Assembly: GCA_964356135.1 (NCBI GenBank)
Contig: CAYHGV010000044.1
Span: 1-23,294 of the forward strand
DNA length: 23,294 nucleotides
DNA from: CAYHGV01 sp964356135
Lineage (GTDB): Bacteria > Hydrothermota > Tepidihabitantia > CAYHGV01
Direction: 5' to 3'
Below, piece by piece: positions 1 to 6,851 of this stretch. The notes beneath the pieces are model-generated. The model saw nothing but the letters and a program-made list of their open reading frames with translations. It ran no database searches and had not been told where the DNA came from. Position 1 is the first letter of the stretch; the number at the start of each line of letters is the position of its first letter. Made by a program: the position numbers and the translations under genes.

Positions 1-2
1 GT

Positions 3-2333
3 CAAGTGCGCAAAGCCCGAACGCCGGTTACGGTCTCCTATGACCCGGTGCTCAAGCTGACCTGGCTTGAAGGGACATTGGAGGCAGGCGATATCACCGC
101 AGTGCTGCCCGGACCCGGTCTTGACGGCGGTGCGGACGAAGGCGAAGCAACCCTGTTTGTCAAAGCGGGCGGCATCACGACCGACATGCTTGCCGACGAT
201 GCGGTCACTTCACCCAAGATCAAAGACGGCGAAGTGATGACTCCGGACCTTGCTGATAATTCGGTCACCTCACCCAAGATAAAGGACGGAGAGGTAATGA
301 CTGCGGACATTGCCGACGGTGCTGTTACTACACCAAAAATAGCCGATGGCGCAGTGACCACTCCGAAAATTGCCGATAATGCGGTCACCCTTGCCAAGAT
401 GGCGGACAATTCGGTCAGCTCTCCCGAGATTGTCGATTTGAGTGTTGCGACCGCTGACCTGGCGAATGGTGCGGTGACCAATCCAAAGCTTGGTGCGGAT
501 GCCGTCACCACGGACAAGATTTTGAACCTGACCGTTGGCACTGCTGACCTCGCCGATGGTGCGGTGACCACGCCGAAAATCGCCGACCTGAATGTGACGA
601 ATGCAAAACTTGCCGACAATGCAGTGACGAGCGGCAAGATCCAGGACGGACAGGTGCAGAACGCCGACATTGCCGATAATGCAGTAACGACCGGAAAGAT
701 TCAGGACGGTCAGGTGCAGAATGCCGACATCGCCGACAATGCGGTTACCCTTGCCAAGATGGCAGACAATTCAGTTGGCTCGGCTGAAATTGTTAATCTC
801 AGCGTGGCTAATGCTGACATTGCCGACAATGCGGTGACGACCGGTAAGATTCAGGATGGACAGGTCCAGAATGGAGACCTTGCAACCGATGCGGTCACGC
901 TTGCAAAGATGGCTGACAACTCGGTCGGGTCAGCCGAGATTGTGGATGGTAGTATTGCCACCGGCGACATCGCCGACAACGCCATCACCCTTGCGAAGAT
1001 GGCTGACAATTCAGTCGGCTCGGCTGAAATCGTCAACGGCGGCGTAGCCACCGTCGATATCGCTGACGGAGCGGTGACCACTGCAAAGATTGCCGATCTC
1101 AATGTAACGATGCCCAAAATCGCCAATGATGCGGTAATTACCGGAAAGATTAAGGATGGAGAGGTTCATGATGTCGACCTCGCCAACATGGCGGTTACTC
1201 AGGTAAAGATGGCGGACAATTCGGTCGGTTCAGCTCAGATTATCGACGGCAACGTTGCCACGGCTGACATTGCCGATAATGCCGTCACTCTTGCGAAAAT
1301 GGCAGACAACTCGGTTCAGTCAGCTGAAATTGTCAACGGCGGTGTTGCCAATGCCGATATCGCTGACGGAGCGGTGACGACTGCCAAAATCGCCGACAAT
1401 GCCATCACCCTTGCCAAGATGGCGGACAACTCGGTTCAGTCGGCTGAAATCGTCGACGCCAGCATCGTCAACGGCGACATCGCCAATACCACCATTCAGA
1501 GCGGAAAACTGGTCGGAACCGGTTCTTCATCGGGCCAGATTCTAACCTCGACCGGCGCAGGAACTTCACCCACCTGGCAGACCACTTCGAGTTTTGTCAA
1601 CGCGGACATGGTGGACGGCATCCACGCATCGGCAACCCCAATCGCTAACTACCTCTATCCATTGAAGGGTTCGGGATACTTCCAACTCGATGTTACTTTT
1701 GACAACAGCATCGCGATGATTGGACGAAACTATGGAGCGGGCAATACGGCTGGCATATTTGGTGCCCAAAATACAAACTTGACCGTTGCTTCCGGTGGAG
1801 CAGGAGTTATCGGGATCGGAAAAGCCTTAGGTGTACAAGGCAAAGCAGATAACACCACCGGTGACAGAGCCGGTGGATGGTTTAATATCTCAACAGGCTC
1901 GACGCGAGTTGCCGCCAATGTCGGAGGAACCCAATATAAAGTAATCGGAGACGGCAATGTCTCGACAATCATGCCCACCCAGCAGGGAAGAAAAGTGCTG
2001 TTTGCGCCGGAATGTCCGGAGCCTTATTTCGAGGATATCGGACGCGGACGGCTCGCAAACGGCTCCGCTCATATCGAGCTCGACCGGCTCTTTTTGGACT
2101 GCATCAAAACCGATGCCGCTCACCCGATGAACGTCTTCATCCAGCTTAACGACAACTGCAACGGCGTCTATGTGAAAACAGGTTCGACCGGCTTCGATGT
2201 CTACGAATTGAACAATGGTTCGAGCAGCGCCGCTTTCACCTACCGGGTCGTGGCGAACCGAAAAGATACCCAGTACCTGCGGCTGCCGGATGCCGCTCCG
2301 GAGCCAGAATTGAGACGCGTTTCGGCGCAGTGA
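3..2333 (+). CDS. Tail-fibre-like surface protein with decapeptide array, 5' partial
   Basis: The frame is open to the left window edge and the protein starts without a signal peptide, so the gene probably begins upstream; the GTG at position 6 is only the first possible start inside the window. Counting from that GTG there are 775 residues: a non-repeat segment (1-61), 44 uninterrupted 10-residue repeats of the IADNAVTTGK type (62-501), a linker with VDGIHAS (about 536-542), a Gly/Ala-rich part, and a C-terminal block (about 660-760) with NGSAHIELD and VFIQLNDNCNGVYVK. That kind of C-terminal block is familiar from large surface or fibre proteins of FCB-type bacteria. The likely role is an extracellular fibrous stalk with a C-terminal head, by analogy with phage tail fibres; that is inference. 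No enzyme motif is seen. Downstream lies a repeat-filled, gene-free stretch. Confidence 0.75.
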   Translation, partial: QVRKARTPVTVSYDPVLKLTWLEGTLEAGDITAVLPGPGLDGGADEGEATLFVKAGGITTDMLADDAVTSPKIKDGEVMTPDLADNSVTSPKIKDGEVMTADIADGAVTTPKIADGAVTTPKIADNAVTLAKMADNSVSSPEIVDLSVATADLANGAVTNPKLGADAVTTDKILNLTVGTADLADGAVTTPKIADLNVTNAKLADNAVTSGKIQDGQVQNADIADNAVTTGKIQDGQVQNADIADNAVTLAKMADNSVGSAEIVNLSVANADIADNAVTTGKIQDGQVQNGDLATDAVTLAKMADNSVGSAEIVDGSIATGDIADNAITLAKMADNSVGSAEIVNGGVATVDIADGAVTTAKIADLNVTMPKIANDAVITGKIKDGEVHDVDLANMAVTQVKMADNSVGSAQIIDGNVATADIADNAVTLAKMADNSVQSAEIVNGGVANADIADGAVTTAKIADNAITLAKMADNSVQSAEIVDASIVNGDIANTTIQSGKLVGTGSSSGQILTSTGAGTSPTWQTTSSFVNADMVDGIHASATPIANYLYPLKGSGYFQLDVTFDNSIAMIGRNYGAGNTAGIFGAQNTNLTVASGGAGVIGIGKALGVQGKADNTTGDRAGGWFNISTGSTRVAANVGGTQYKVIGDGNVSTIMPTQQGRKVLFAPECPEPYFEDIGRGRLANGSAHIELDRLFLDCIKTDAAHPMNVFIQLNDNCNGVYVKTGSTGFDVYELNNGSSSAAFTYRVVANRKDTQYLRLPDAAPEPELRRVSAQ
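189..1508 (+). repeat. 44 x 30-bp in-frame coding repeat (decapeptide array)
   Basis: Forty-four consecutive 30-bp units encode decapeptides of the pattern [ILM]-A-D-[NG]-[AS]-V-T-x-x-[KDE] without a single phase break. Units ending in K alternate irregularly with units ending in D or E, and some dimers recur (IADNAVTTGK followed by IQDGQVQNAD; IADNAVTLAK followed by MADNSVGSAE). Synonymous differences between identical peptides show that the array is old or diversifying rather than freshly amplified. The hydrophobic residue at position 1 and Val at position 6 recur, which fits a regular beta structure. Confidence 0.95.
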
Positions 2334-2341
2334 TTATAAGC

Positions 2342-2560
2342 GTAAGACGGAAGACGGGAGAAGTAAGGCGTAGGGCGTAAAGAGTAGGGAGTAGGGCGTA
2401 GGCGGTAGGGGAAGTTAATGCAGAATGCAGAATGAAAAGTGCAAAATGCAAAATTGAGCCGAGAAAGAATGACAACGGAAGGAACAGAGGAAAGCATAGG
2501 GAGTAAAGTGTAAGGCGTAAGACGTGAAACGTAAGACGTAAGAAGTGAAACGGGAAGGAT
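2342..2560 (+). repeat. GTARGGC heptad array with embedded AATGCAA heptads
   Basis: This is the gene-free stretch between the fibre gene and the convergent barrel gene. From 2342 the sequence reads as 7-bp words such as GTAAGGC, GTAGGGC, GTAAAGA, GTAGGGA. At 2417-2455 the words change to AATGCAG, AATGAAA, AGTGCAA and AATGCAA. At about 2503-2553 GTA-type words return (GTAAAGT, GTAAGGC, GTAAGAC, GTGAAAC). There is no credible gene here; reading frames on the minus strand give only Tyr/Leu/Thr-rich translations of the heptads. Confidence 0.8.
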
Positions 2561-2590
2561 AAAAAATAAAGGGTTAAGAAGGTAAAAGGC

Positions 2591-2617
2591 GAGATTTTTC
2601 GCTTCACTCAAAATGAT
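2591..2617 (-). repeat. Dispersed 'LSEAKNL' type intergenic repeat
   Basis: On the minus strand this segment is a slightly degenerate copy of the motif ATTCTGAGYGAAGCGAAGAA followed by TCTC, an intergenic repeat seen in many environmental bacteria whose translation (LSEAKNL) often appears as a false protein. Recognition is from memory of the motif. Confidence 0.5.
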
Positions 2618-2658
2618 AAATGCAGCAATACCGATTGCTCAACCGGTAGAATACTATC

Positions 2659-3390
2659 TTAATTCCCGTCGGGTAGAGGACCTCCAAATCGCCAGTAGAG
2701 ACCGAGCTGAGGGTAAACCGGTATATCCGCCGTGCCCGGTCCTCCCACGCCCAGTTTTAAATTAAAGTTCTGCCACGCCCAGTGGACGCCGACGACACCG
2801 CGGGGAGCAAAATTTTCCAGGTTGGTCAGACCTTCGACGATAATCCGGGTATGGGTGGTTATAAAAACATCGAAGCCCACGCCGAAGTTGAACCCTTCAC
2901 GTCTGAACCGCGTTGAAGATGTATCGGGTCCGGCGACCTGAAAATTGTAATTGCAGTTGAGGTGGAACCCGACCCTGCCTTTGGTCGTACTGTCCACCCG
3001 CGCCAGCCAGCGACTGAGCGTCAGCCCGGTGCTGAGATAGTGAGTCACCGAGTCCCGCTCGAGCTCTTCGCCAAAAAGAACTGAGCGATAACCGGCATTG
3101 ATGCCCAACGCAAAAGGAACCTTGTGGGTTTCTTTCATCAGATTCACTTTAGCGCCCACCATGAATCCACCAAACAACAAGTTGACGAGATCGGTTCCGA
3201 TTTCAATGTGGTCGGTGATGCCGTAGGTCACCGGGCCGAAACCGAGCTGCCACTCGCCCTGGTTGGTGGTGAAGGCGGTCGGCATCTGGACCAAACCTTC
3301 AACATACTTGTTCGGGCTGAAATTGGCATAGAGCCCGGTTGCTGCGAGCAGGATGCCCAAAAGAGCACAAACAACAGTTCGGCTATTCAT
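2659..3390 (-). CDS. Outer-membrane beta-barrel-like protein
   Basis: This encodes 243 residues from ATG 3390. A longer frame reaches 3423, but its extra codons contain the ribosome site (AAGGAG, 5 nt before ATG 3390), so 3390 is the better start. The N-terminus is a typical signal peptide (MNSRTVVCALLGILLAATG, then LYAN). The rest alternates polar and hydrophobic residues with many Gly/aromatic strands (YGITDHIEIGTDL, KLGVGGPG) and ends YWRFGG, as in outer-membrane barrels with a C-terminal aromatic strand. The motif 'YGITDHIEIG' resembles uncharacterised barrel proteins of Bacteroidetes and WOR-3 genomes. The start lies 39 nt after the upstream 62-aa gene. Function unknown; localisation is inferred. 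Confidence 0.75.
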   Translation of the reverse strand: MNSRTVVCALLGILLAATGLYANFSPNKYVEGLVQMPTAFTTNQGEWQLGFGPVTYGITDHIEIGTDLVNLLFGGFMVGAKVNLMKETHKVPFALGINAGYRSVLFGEELERDSVTHYLSTGLTLSRWLARVDSTTKGRVGFHLNCNYNFQVAGPDTSSTRFRREGFNFGVGFDVFITTHTRIIVEGLTNLENFAPRGVVGVHWAWQNFNLKLGVGGPGTADIPVYPQLGLYWRFGGPLPDGN

Positions 3391-3429
3391 CGTTCTCCTT
3401 TCCTGGTTAGAGCTGTTTTGCATTTCAAC

Positions 3430-3618
3430 TCAATTCTTTGGTCGTTCATCTTTAATTGTTAGGTTTTTTGTCTGCCGTTCTTCAAGAAGATTAGCCGCTT
3501 CTATCTCTATTTGCTTAAGCCATTCGCTCCCCGAGAGCCCTTTTCGCTTTCTTTCTGCTTCTGATGTTTTCCGAATCTTATGAAGCCAGTCCATGAATTC
3601 TAATCCTTCAATTTTCAT
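3430..3618 (-). CDS. Small hypothetical protein, 62 aa, antitoxin-like composition
   Basis: ATG 3618 follows a very good ribosome site (GAGGAGGAGA about 6 nt upstream), which is the main reason to accept this short frame. The protein is charged and helical, with EFMDWLHKIRK near the start, a central GLSGSEWLKQIE segment and a basic tail. Small proteins with a 'WLH.IR' motif and a helical Glu/Lys-rich body often sit in accessory regions with toxin genes. Here the neighbours are an ORF6N protein and a PIN-toxin remnant, which fits that picture. No domain can be named, and an antitoxin role is only a guess. Confidence 0.5.
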   Translation of the reverse strand: MKIEGLEFMDWLHKIRKTSEAERKRKGLSGSEWLKQIEIEAANLLEERQTKNLTIKDERPKN

Positions 3619-3687
3619 ACTTTATCTCCTCCTCGGTAAACTCATATTGTGCCCCTTTTGTTGTTCCATTTGAACCATTTTTCCTAT

Positions 3688-4227
3688 TTAAAATCCAATT
3701 TTCCGCCGCGATGGGTCTACTGGTCTCATAAGTTGTCGGATCGCTTCAAAAATCCCCTGAATTTCGATGTCGTGTTTCTCAAATTTTCGTTCCAATTCGC
3801 TTAATTTATAGGCGAGTTCTTTATGGGTGGAGAGAATTTTCCTTAATTTGACGAATGCACGCATTATAGCAATATTAACTTGAATGGCTTTTTTACTATG
3901 AAGAACGCTCGAAAGCATTGCAACCCCCTGTTCAGCTCCTTGACGTCGCTGGACTCTTTGAGTTTCGGTGAAAGCATAGGGTCTCGCGCGCCTTGCTCCA
4001 CCCCAACTTGAAATCACAATTTGTGATTTCAAGACATTATATTCTTCTTTGTTTAATTGAAACATAAAATCGGCTGGGAATCTCTCGCGATTGCGTTGGA
4101 CTGCCTGGATTAACGCTCTTGTTTCTACGTTGTAGAGCTCTGCAAGATGTATGCTTAACATAACCTTACGACTACGGATTAGAAAAATCCGTTTCTCTAT
4201 GAGTTCTTGTGGTATTAACGATTTCAT
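3688..4227 (-). CDS. ORF6N domain-containing protein (phage-type regulator)
   Basis: This encodes 179 residues from ATG 4227, with an AGAGGAAAGG site just upstream and a sigma70-like promoter 30-60 nt upstream. The ORF6N domain occupies about residues 5-100: IEKRIFLIRSRKVMLSIHLA, YNVETRALIQAVQRN, RFPADFMFQL, then RPYAFTE. The family is DNA-binding and common in phage antirepressor-type proteins and as stand-alone chromosomal genes. The usual continuous motif PYAFTEQGVAMLSSVL is here split by 11 residues (TQRVQRRQGAE) between FTE and QGVAML; the frame is kept. The C-terminal half is a coiled-coil-like helix (about 135-165). Its target is unknown. Confidence 0.85.
   Translation of the reverse strand: MKSLIPQELIEKRIFLIRSRKVMLSIHLAELYNVETRALIQAVQRNRERFPADFMFQLNKEEYNVLKSQIVISSWGGARRARPYAFTETQRVQRRQGAEQGVAMLSSVLHSKKAIQVNIAIMRAFVKLRKILSTHKELAYKLSELERKFEKHDIEIQGIFEAIRQLMRPVDPSRRKIGF
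3934..3966 (-). other. 33-bp in-frame insertion inside the ORF6N motif
   Basis: Removing this 33-bp segment restores the family's continuous AFTEQGVAML coding sequence. TTC at 3931-3933 is repeated at 3964-3966, so a 3-bp duplication may flank it. It contains the palindromes ACTC-TTT-GAGT (3953-3963) and GACGTC (3942-3947). Confidence 0.6.
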
Positions 4228-4258
4228 CGCCTTTCCTCTTCAAGTAATCATGATATTT

Positions 4259-4285
4259 ATTATAGCTGAAATAACGTCCTGTCAA
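4259..4285 (-). promoter_or_regulatory. Sigma70-like promoter for the ORF6N gene
   Basis: On the minus strand TTGACA (4280-4285) and TATAAT (4259-4264) are both perfect consensus hexamers, separated by a short 15-bp spacer. The start codon lies about 30 nt downstream of the -10 box. Confidence 0.6.
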
Positions 4286-4318
4286 GAAATGATGATTTCT
4301 CCACCTACATCCTCTCAT

Positions 4319-4375
4319 TTGGTCAAAATAGAAACCGAAGATCGAAGTCTCCAGATACAGGATGGGTCGCTTCAT
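4319..4375 (-). pseudogene. Remnant of a PIN-domain toxin N-terminus
   Basis: Nineteen codons read MKRPILYLETSIFGFYFDQ, the typical first strand and acidic site of PIN-domain toxins (…YLETSIFGFYFDE…). After FDQ the frame runs into unrelated sequence that contains the ORF6N promoter, so the remaining 110 or more residues of such a protein are missing. I read it as a gene fragment left by deletion; no partner antitoxin is recognised beside it. Confidence 0.55.
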
Positions 4376-4425
4376 AAAAAGAATCATGGAGTTATTTTAC
4401 CCGAAAGTCAAGATGAAAACAAGAG

Positions 4426-4456
4426 ACGGAAGTTCTATGAATAAAACTCCGTTTTT
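4426..4456. terminator. Possible hairpin terminator
   Basis: ACGGA(A)GTT pairs with AAC-TCCGT around a loop of about 10 nt (4426-4452). On the plus strand it is followed by a five-T run; on the minus strand by a weaker T-rich stretch. It lies 58 nt after the stop of the minus-strand PDZ gene and could end that transcript. Confidence 0.35.
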
Positions 4457-4513
4457 ATTGACTTCCCGCAGATGCGTCGACTGCTCCGACGACAAAGATA
4501 AATCACATTTGTT

Positions 4514-5857
4514 TTACCTGACCAGTTGTTTCGCTACTGCTTCCCAGATTTTGAGCGCGGCTTCCTCTTTGACCTTTGCATCCCGCAGTGTCTCCAGTTC
4601 TTTCGTCCTCATCTCGGGTGTCCAATCGTCGCGGCTTTTCATATTGAACGGGAAGATAACTACATTTTCCGGTTTACCCAATATTTCCGACTCTTCGCGG
4701 TAGATTGTGGCGAGTGATTTCAACTGGGCTTCGACCTTGGGGAATTGCGCGGCGACCTTATCTAAATACTCAGCCGCACCTTTTCGGTCGTCGGCCAGCC
4801 GTTCGTAAATCCAGGCGTTTGCCAGAAGGGTGTTGTTAAATTTCGCACTGTCGAGCGCAGGGATATCGTCCTGTTCGAGCCGCTCGATCCATTTGTCGAA
4901 CGCGGCAAGACCGGCATAGTAGTCGCCGAACATTTCGGTTTTCAGGTTCTTTACGGCGACCGCAAACGATTTTTTGTAGGTTTCAACGTCGGCAGGAACT
5001 TTTTTCTTGCCGGTAATGATATACAGCGCCCAGGGGAATTTCTGTCCGATCTCATAGCCGTCACGACGGTCAAAATAGGTGCGGCAGAGGAGCTCGTCGC
5101 CTTTGTTTTGATAGCCGGTGATGACGCCCCATTCCGGGGTATCGATCAGGTCGATTGCGATCACCGGTTTGCCCCGGTCGATGCTTTCGAGGATCGCCTT
5201 TTTTAGCTCGGCACGATTCGAGCTGTCCGGGGAAATATGGAACTCTTCAAACTCGAGCCCCAGAGCCCGCAGCGCATCTTCACCGGCATTGTAGCCGCAG
5301 GTCGGGTCAGGTGAGCTCGGGCACCAGTCTTTGTGGAACTGCATGCGGAACGCCGCCGACGAGGCGCCGTTGATTTCGGTGTAATCTTTTTTTATGCCGA
5401 GATAGTTGGCGACCGCTTCCAGTGCGGCAAAGAACGAGTTCGATTTGCCGGTATCCCAGCCCAATTTGGCGATGCCTTCGATTACTTTCGCATCGGATTT
5501 GTATTTTATGTCGGGGAGGAGTTCGCTGAGATAGACACCTAATTTCCCTTTCGGGAGTTTGGTTTCTACCTCGCTGCCTGCGCGCAGTAAGACGACCTCG
5601 ACCGAATCGGTCTTCGCCTGTTCTTTAAACTCGTTCAGCTCTTTCAGGGTAAAAACCGGTTTGCCGTCGTATTTTAAAAGAACATCTTTGGGCAGGATTC
5701 CGGCTTTTTCAGCCGGGGATTCGGGGATGACGCTCTGGACGACGAGTTTGGTCTGGGGACCGGCTGTTTCAAAAACATCCTGCTCCTGACCGATGACTGC
5801 AGGCACAAGAATGAGCAGTCCGGCGAGAACCAGGCTTGCCATGGTTATGGTTTTCAT
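4514..5857 (-). CDS. Secreted PDZ protein with degenerate C39/BtrH-like domain
   Basis: This encodes 447 residues from ATG 5857, preceded by AAGGAGG. There is a signal peptide (1-23, ending PAVIGQ), a PDZ domain (about 35-105, VIPESPAEKAGILPKDVLLK), then a papain-fold-like domain (about 133-283) with NSFFAALEAVANYLG, a block MQFHKDWCPSSPDPTCGYNA and WGVITGYQ, and a helical C-terminal part (about 290-447). The middle domain resembles BtrH-N/C39-like domains, but the residue expected to be Cys at the start of the first helix is Asn/Ser (139-143) and no His precedes VITGY, so proteolysis looks unlikely; binding or acyl transfer cannot be excluded. The PDZ domain suggests a periplasmic role in peptide or protein binding. 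Its start lies 53 nt after the DUF2283 gene, so the two are probably co-transcribed. Confidence 0.75.
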   Translation of the reverse strand: MKTITMASLVLAGLLILVPAVIGQEQDVFETAGPQTKLVVQSVIPESPAEKAGILPKDVLLKYDGKPVFTLKELNEFKEQAKTDSVEVVLLRAGSEVETKLPKGKLGVYLSELLPDIKYKSDAKVIEGIAKLGWDTGKSNSFFAALEAVANYLGIKKDYTEINGASSAAFRMQFHKDWCPSSPDPTCGYNAGEDALRALGLEFEEFHISPDSSNRAELKKAILESIDRGKPVIAIDLIDTPEWGVITGYQNKGDELLCRTYFDRRDGYEIGQKFPWALYIITGKKKVPADVETYKKSFAVAVKNLKTEMFGDYYAGLAAFDKWIERLEQDDIPALDSAKFNNTLLANAWIYERLADDRKGAAEYLDKVAAQFPKVEAQLKSLATIYREESEILGKPENVVIFPFNMKSRDDWTPEMRTKELETLRDAKVKEEAALKIWEAVAKQLVR

Positions 5858-5910
5858 AAAACCTCCTTTTTAAGCACATTGTTTAAGGCCAAAATTCACA
5901 GACTGAAACT

Positions 5911-6123
5911 TCATCCGACAAACGCCGGATTCTCCAGGCTGATTTTACCCAGTTCCTGAGGAGAAAGCCGACGACTCACAAATAGAATTTCGATTCCCAA
6001 GGGATTTTTGAACTTGTCGAGATCGATGATGATGCCATCGCTCACCTCAACGCTTTCTTCTATCTCTGTCTCTTTCAGCCGAATGTAGATTGCATCCGTT
6101 TCTTTATCGTAGGTAATTTTCAT
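5911..6123 (-). CDS. DUF2283 domain protein
   Basis: This encodes 70 residues from ATG 6123 with an AGGAAA site upstream. The pattern is that of DUF2283: MKITYDKETDAIYIRL, EESVEVSDGIIIDLD, then GIEILFVSRRL. Family members are about 60-80 residues, so this copy is complete. Such proteins often accompany a DUF4258-type putative toxin; none is visible here. A clear promoter lies upstream. The molecular function of the family is not known. Confidence 0.85.
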   Translation of the reverse strand: MKITYDKETDAIYIRLKETEIEESVEVSDGIIIDLDKFKNPLGIEILFVSRRLSPQELGKISLENPAFVG

Positions 6124-6172
6124 ATTTTATTTCCTGGAAATTATATTTCGCCATATTCTCTTCTTTGGTTAA

Positions 6173-6200
6173 AGGATAGTCAGCTTTAGGTTTATGTCAA
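6173..6200 (-). promoter_or_regulatory. Sigma70-like promoter for DUF2283 and PDZ genes
   Basis: On the minus strand TTGACA (6195-6200), a 16-bp spacer and TATCCT (6173-6178). The DUF2283 start codon lies about 50 nt downstream. Confidence 0.55.
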
Positions 6201-6210
6201 TAACAACCTC

Positions 6211-6252
6211 TCACGCCGCAAGAGTCGGGATTATTGCCGCTATGGTTTTCAT
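6211..6252 (-). pseudogene. Truncated gene start (13 codons)
   Basis: A ribosome-site-like GAGAAGGA precedes ATG 6252, and the frame MKTIAAIIPTLAA stops at TGA 6211. The peptide looks like the first strand of a Rossmann-type nucleotidyl- or glycosyltransferase. It could be a leftover 5' end or just a short leader; the support is weak. Confidence 0.2.
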
Positions 6253-6266
6253 TTTTCCTTCTCAAA

Positions 6267-6839
6267 TTAGTTCTTAGGCGAACTTGTGAATACAATTCCA
6301 CCATAGAGATAGGTAGCATGGGGATAAAAGAGTTCGCCACCGAAAAGCCATCTCCGTTCTATTCGCATCATCAGGTTAATATAAGGTATTACAGCATATT
6401 CGATGCCTACTAAAATATGTGGGCCTCCCGTATCATAAGGATATGTCGACTCACCTATATTGGGGTCGTGCAAAGTTTCCCACATTTTATCAGTGCTAAA
6501 TCCGAAACCTGGGTAAATAACCAATGGAATCGGCTTGAAAGGGTAAATAAGTCCTTTTATCGTTAAACTGAAAGAGCGATCATACCAGAATTTTTCATTT
6601 TCTTTTAATATTTCTTTGTTTTTTTGCCATAGGTCACCGCTGATTTCTAAGGCAAGATATTTCAGTACCCACCCTTCAAGATGTATTCCATAGGTGGAGC
6701 CTATCCCGCCAGCCTCATAATTTGCCCAACCTCCTTTAAAGCCAACCCCAACTCCAGCAGAACTCGCCTGAGCTAAAGTGAAGAGAGTGCATGAAAAAAG
6801 AAGCAATAGTAGATGAGAAAATCTTCTGAAAGAGATCAT
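6267..6839 (-). CDS. Small outer-membrane beta-barrel-like protein
   Basis: This encodes 190 residues from ATG 6839, 12 nt after the acetate kinase stop and without an obvious ribosome site, so translation may be coupled. The N-terminus is a signal peptide (SHLLLLLFSCTLFTLAQA). The mature part has about eight amphipathic stretches rich in Gly, Tyr and Phe (GVGVGFKGGWANYEAGG, PLVIYPGFGFST, YLYGGIVFTSS), which fits an OmpA/OmpW-size eight-stranded barrel. No specific family is recognised. It probably belongs to the end of the acetate kinase transcript, although the functions look unrelated. Confidence 0.7.
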   Translation of the reverse strand: MISFRRFSHLLLLLFSCTLFTLAQASSAGVGVGFKGGWANYEAGGIGSTYGIHLEGWVLKYLALEISGDLWQKNKEILKENEKFWYDRSFSLTIKGLIYPFKPIPLVIYPGFGFSTDKMWETLHDPNIGESTYPYDTGGPHILVGIEYAVIPYINLMMRIERRWLFGGELFYPHATYLYGGIVFTSSPKN

Positions 6840-6851
6840 ATCGATTCTGAA

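Noticed and set aside
38..1126. Long minus-strand reading frames opposite the fibre repeat array
   Set aside because: They are mirror images of the 30-bp coding repeat, Ala/Ser/Thr-rich, with no ribosome site; the plus strand has the coherent protein.
189..1508. CRISPR-like regular 30-bp periodicity
   Set aside because: Units are contiguous without unique spacers and translate in one frame through 44 repeats.
2236..2611. Two overlapping 123-aa minus-strand frames
   Set aside because: They cover the heptad arrays and the LSEAKNL-type repeat and are Tyr/Leu/Phe-rich translations of repeats; there is no ribosome site.
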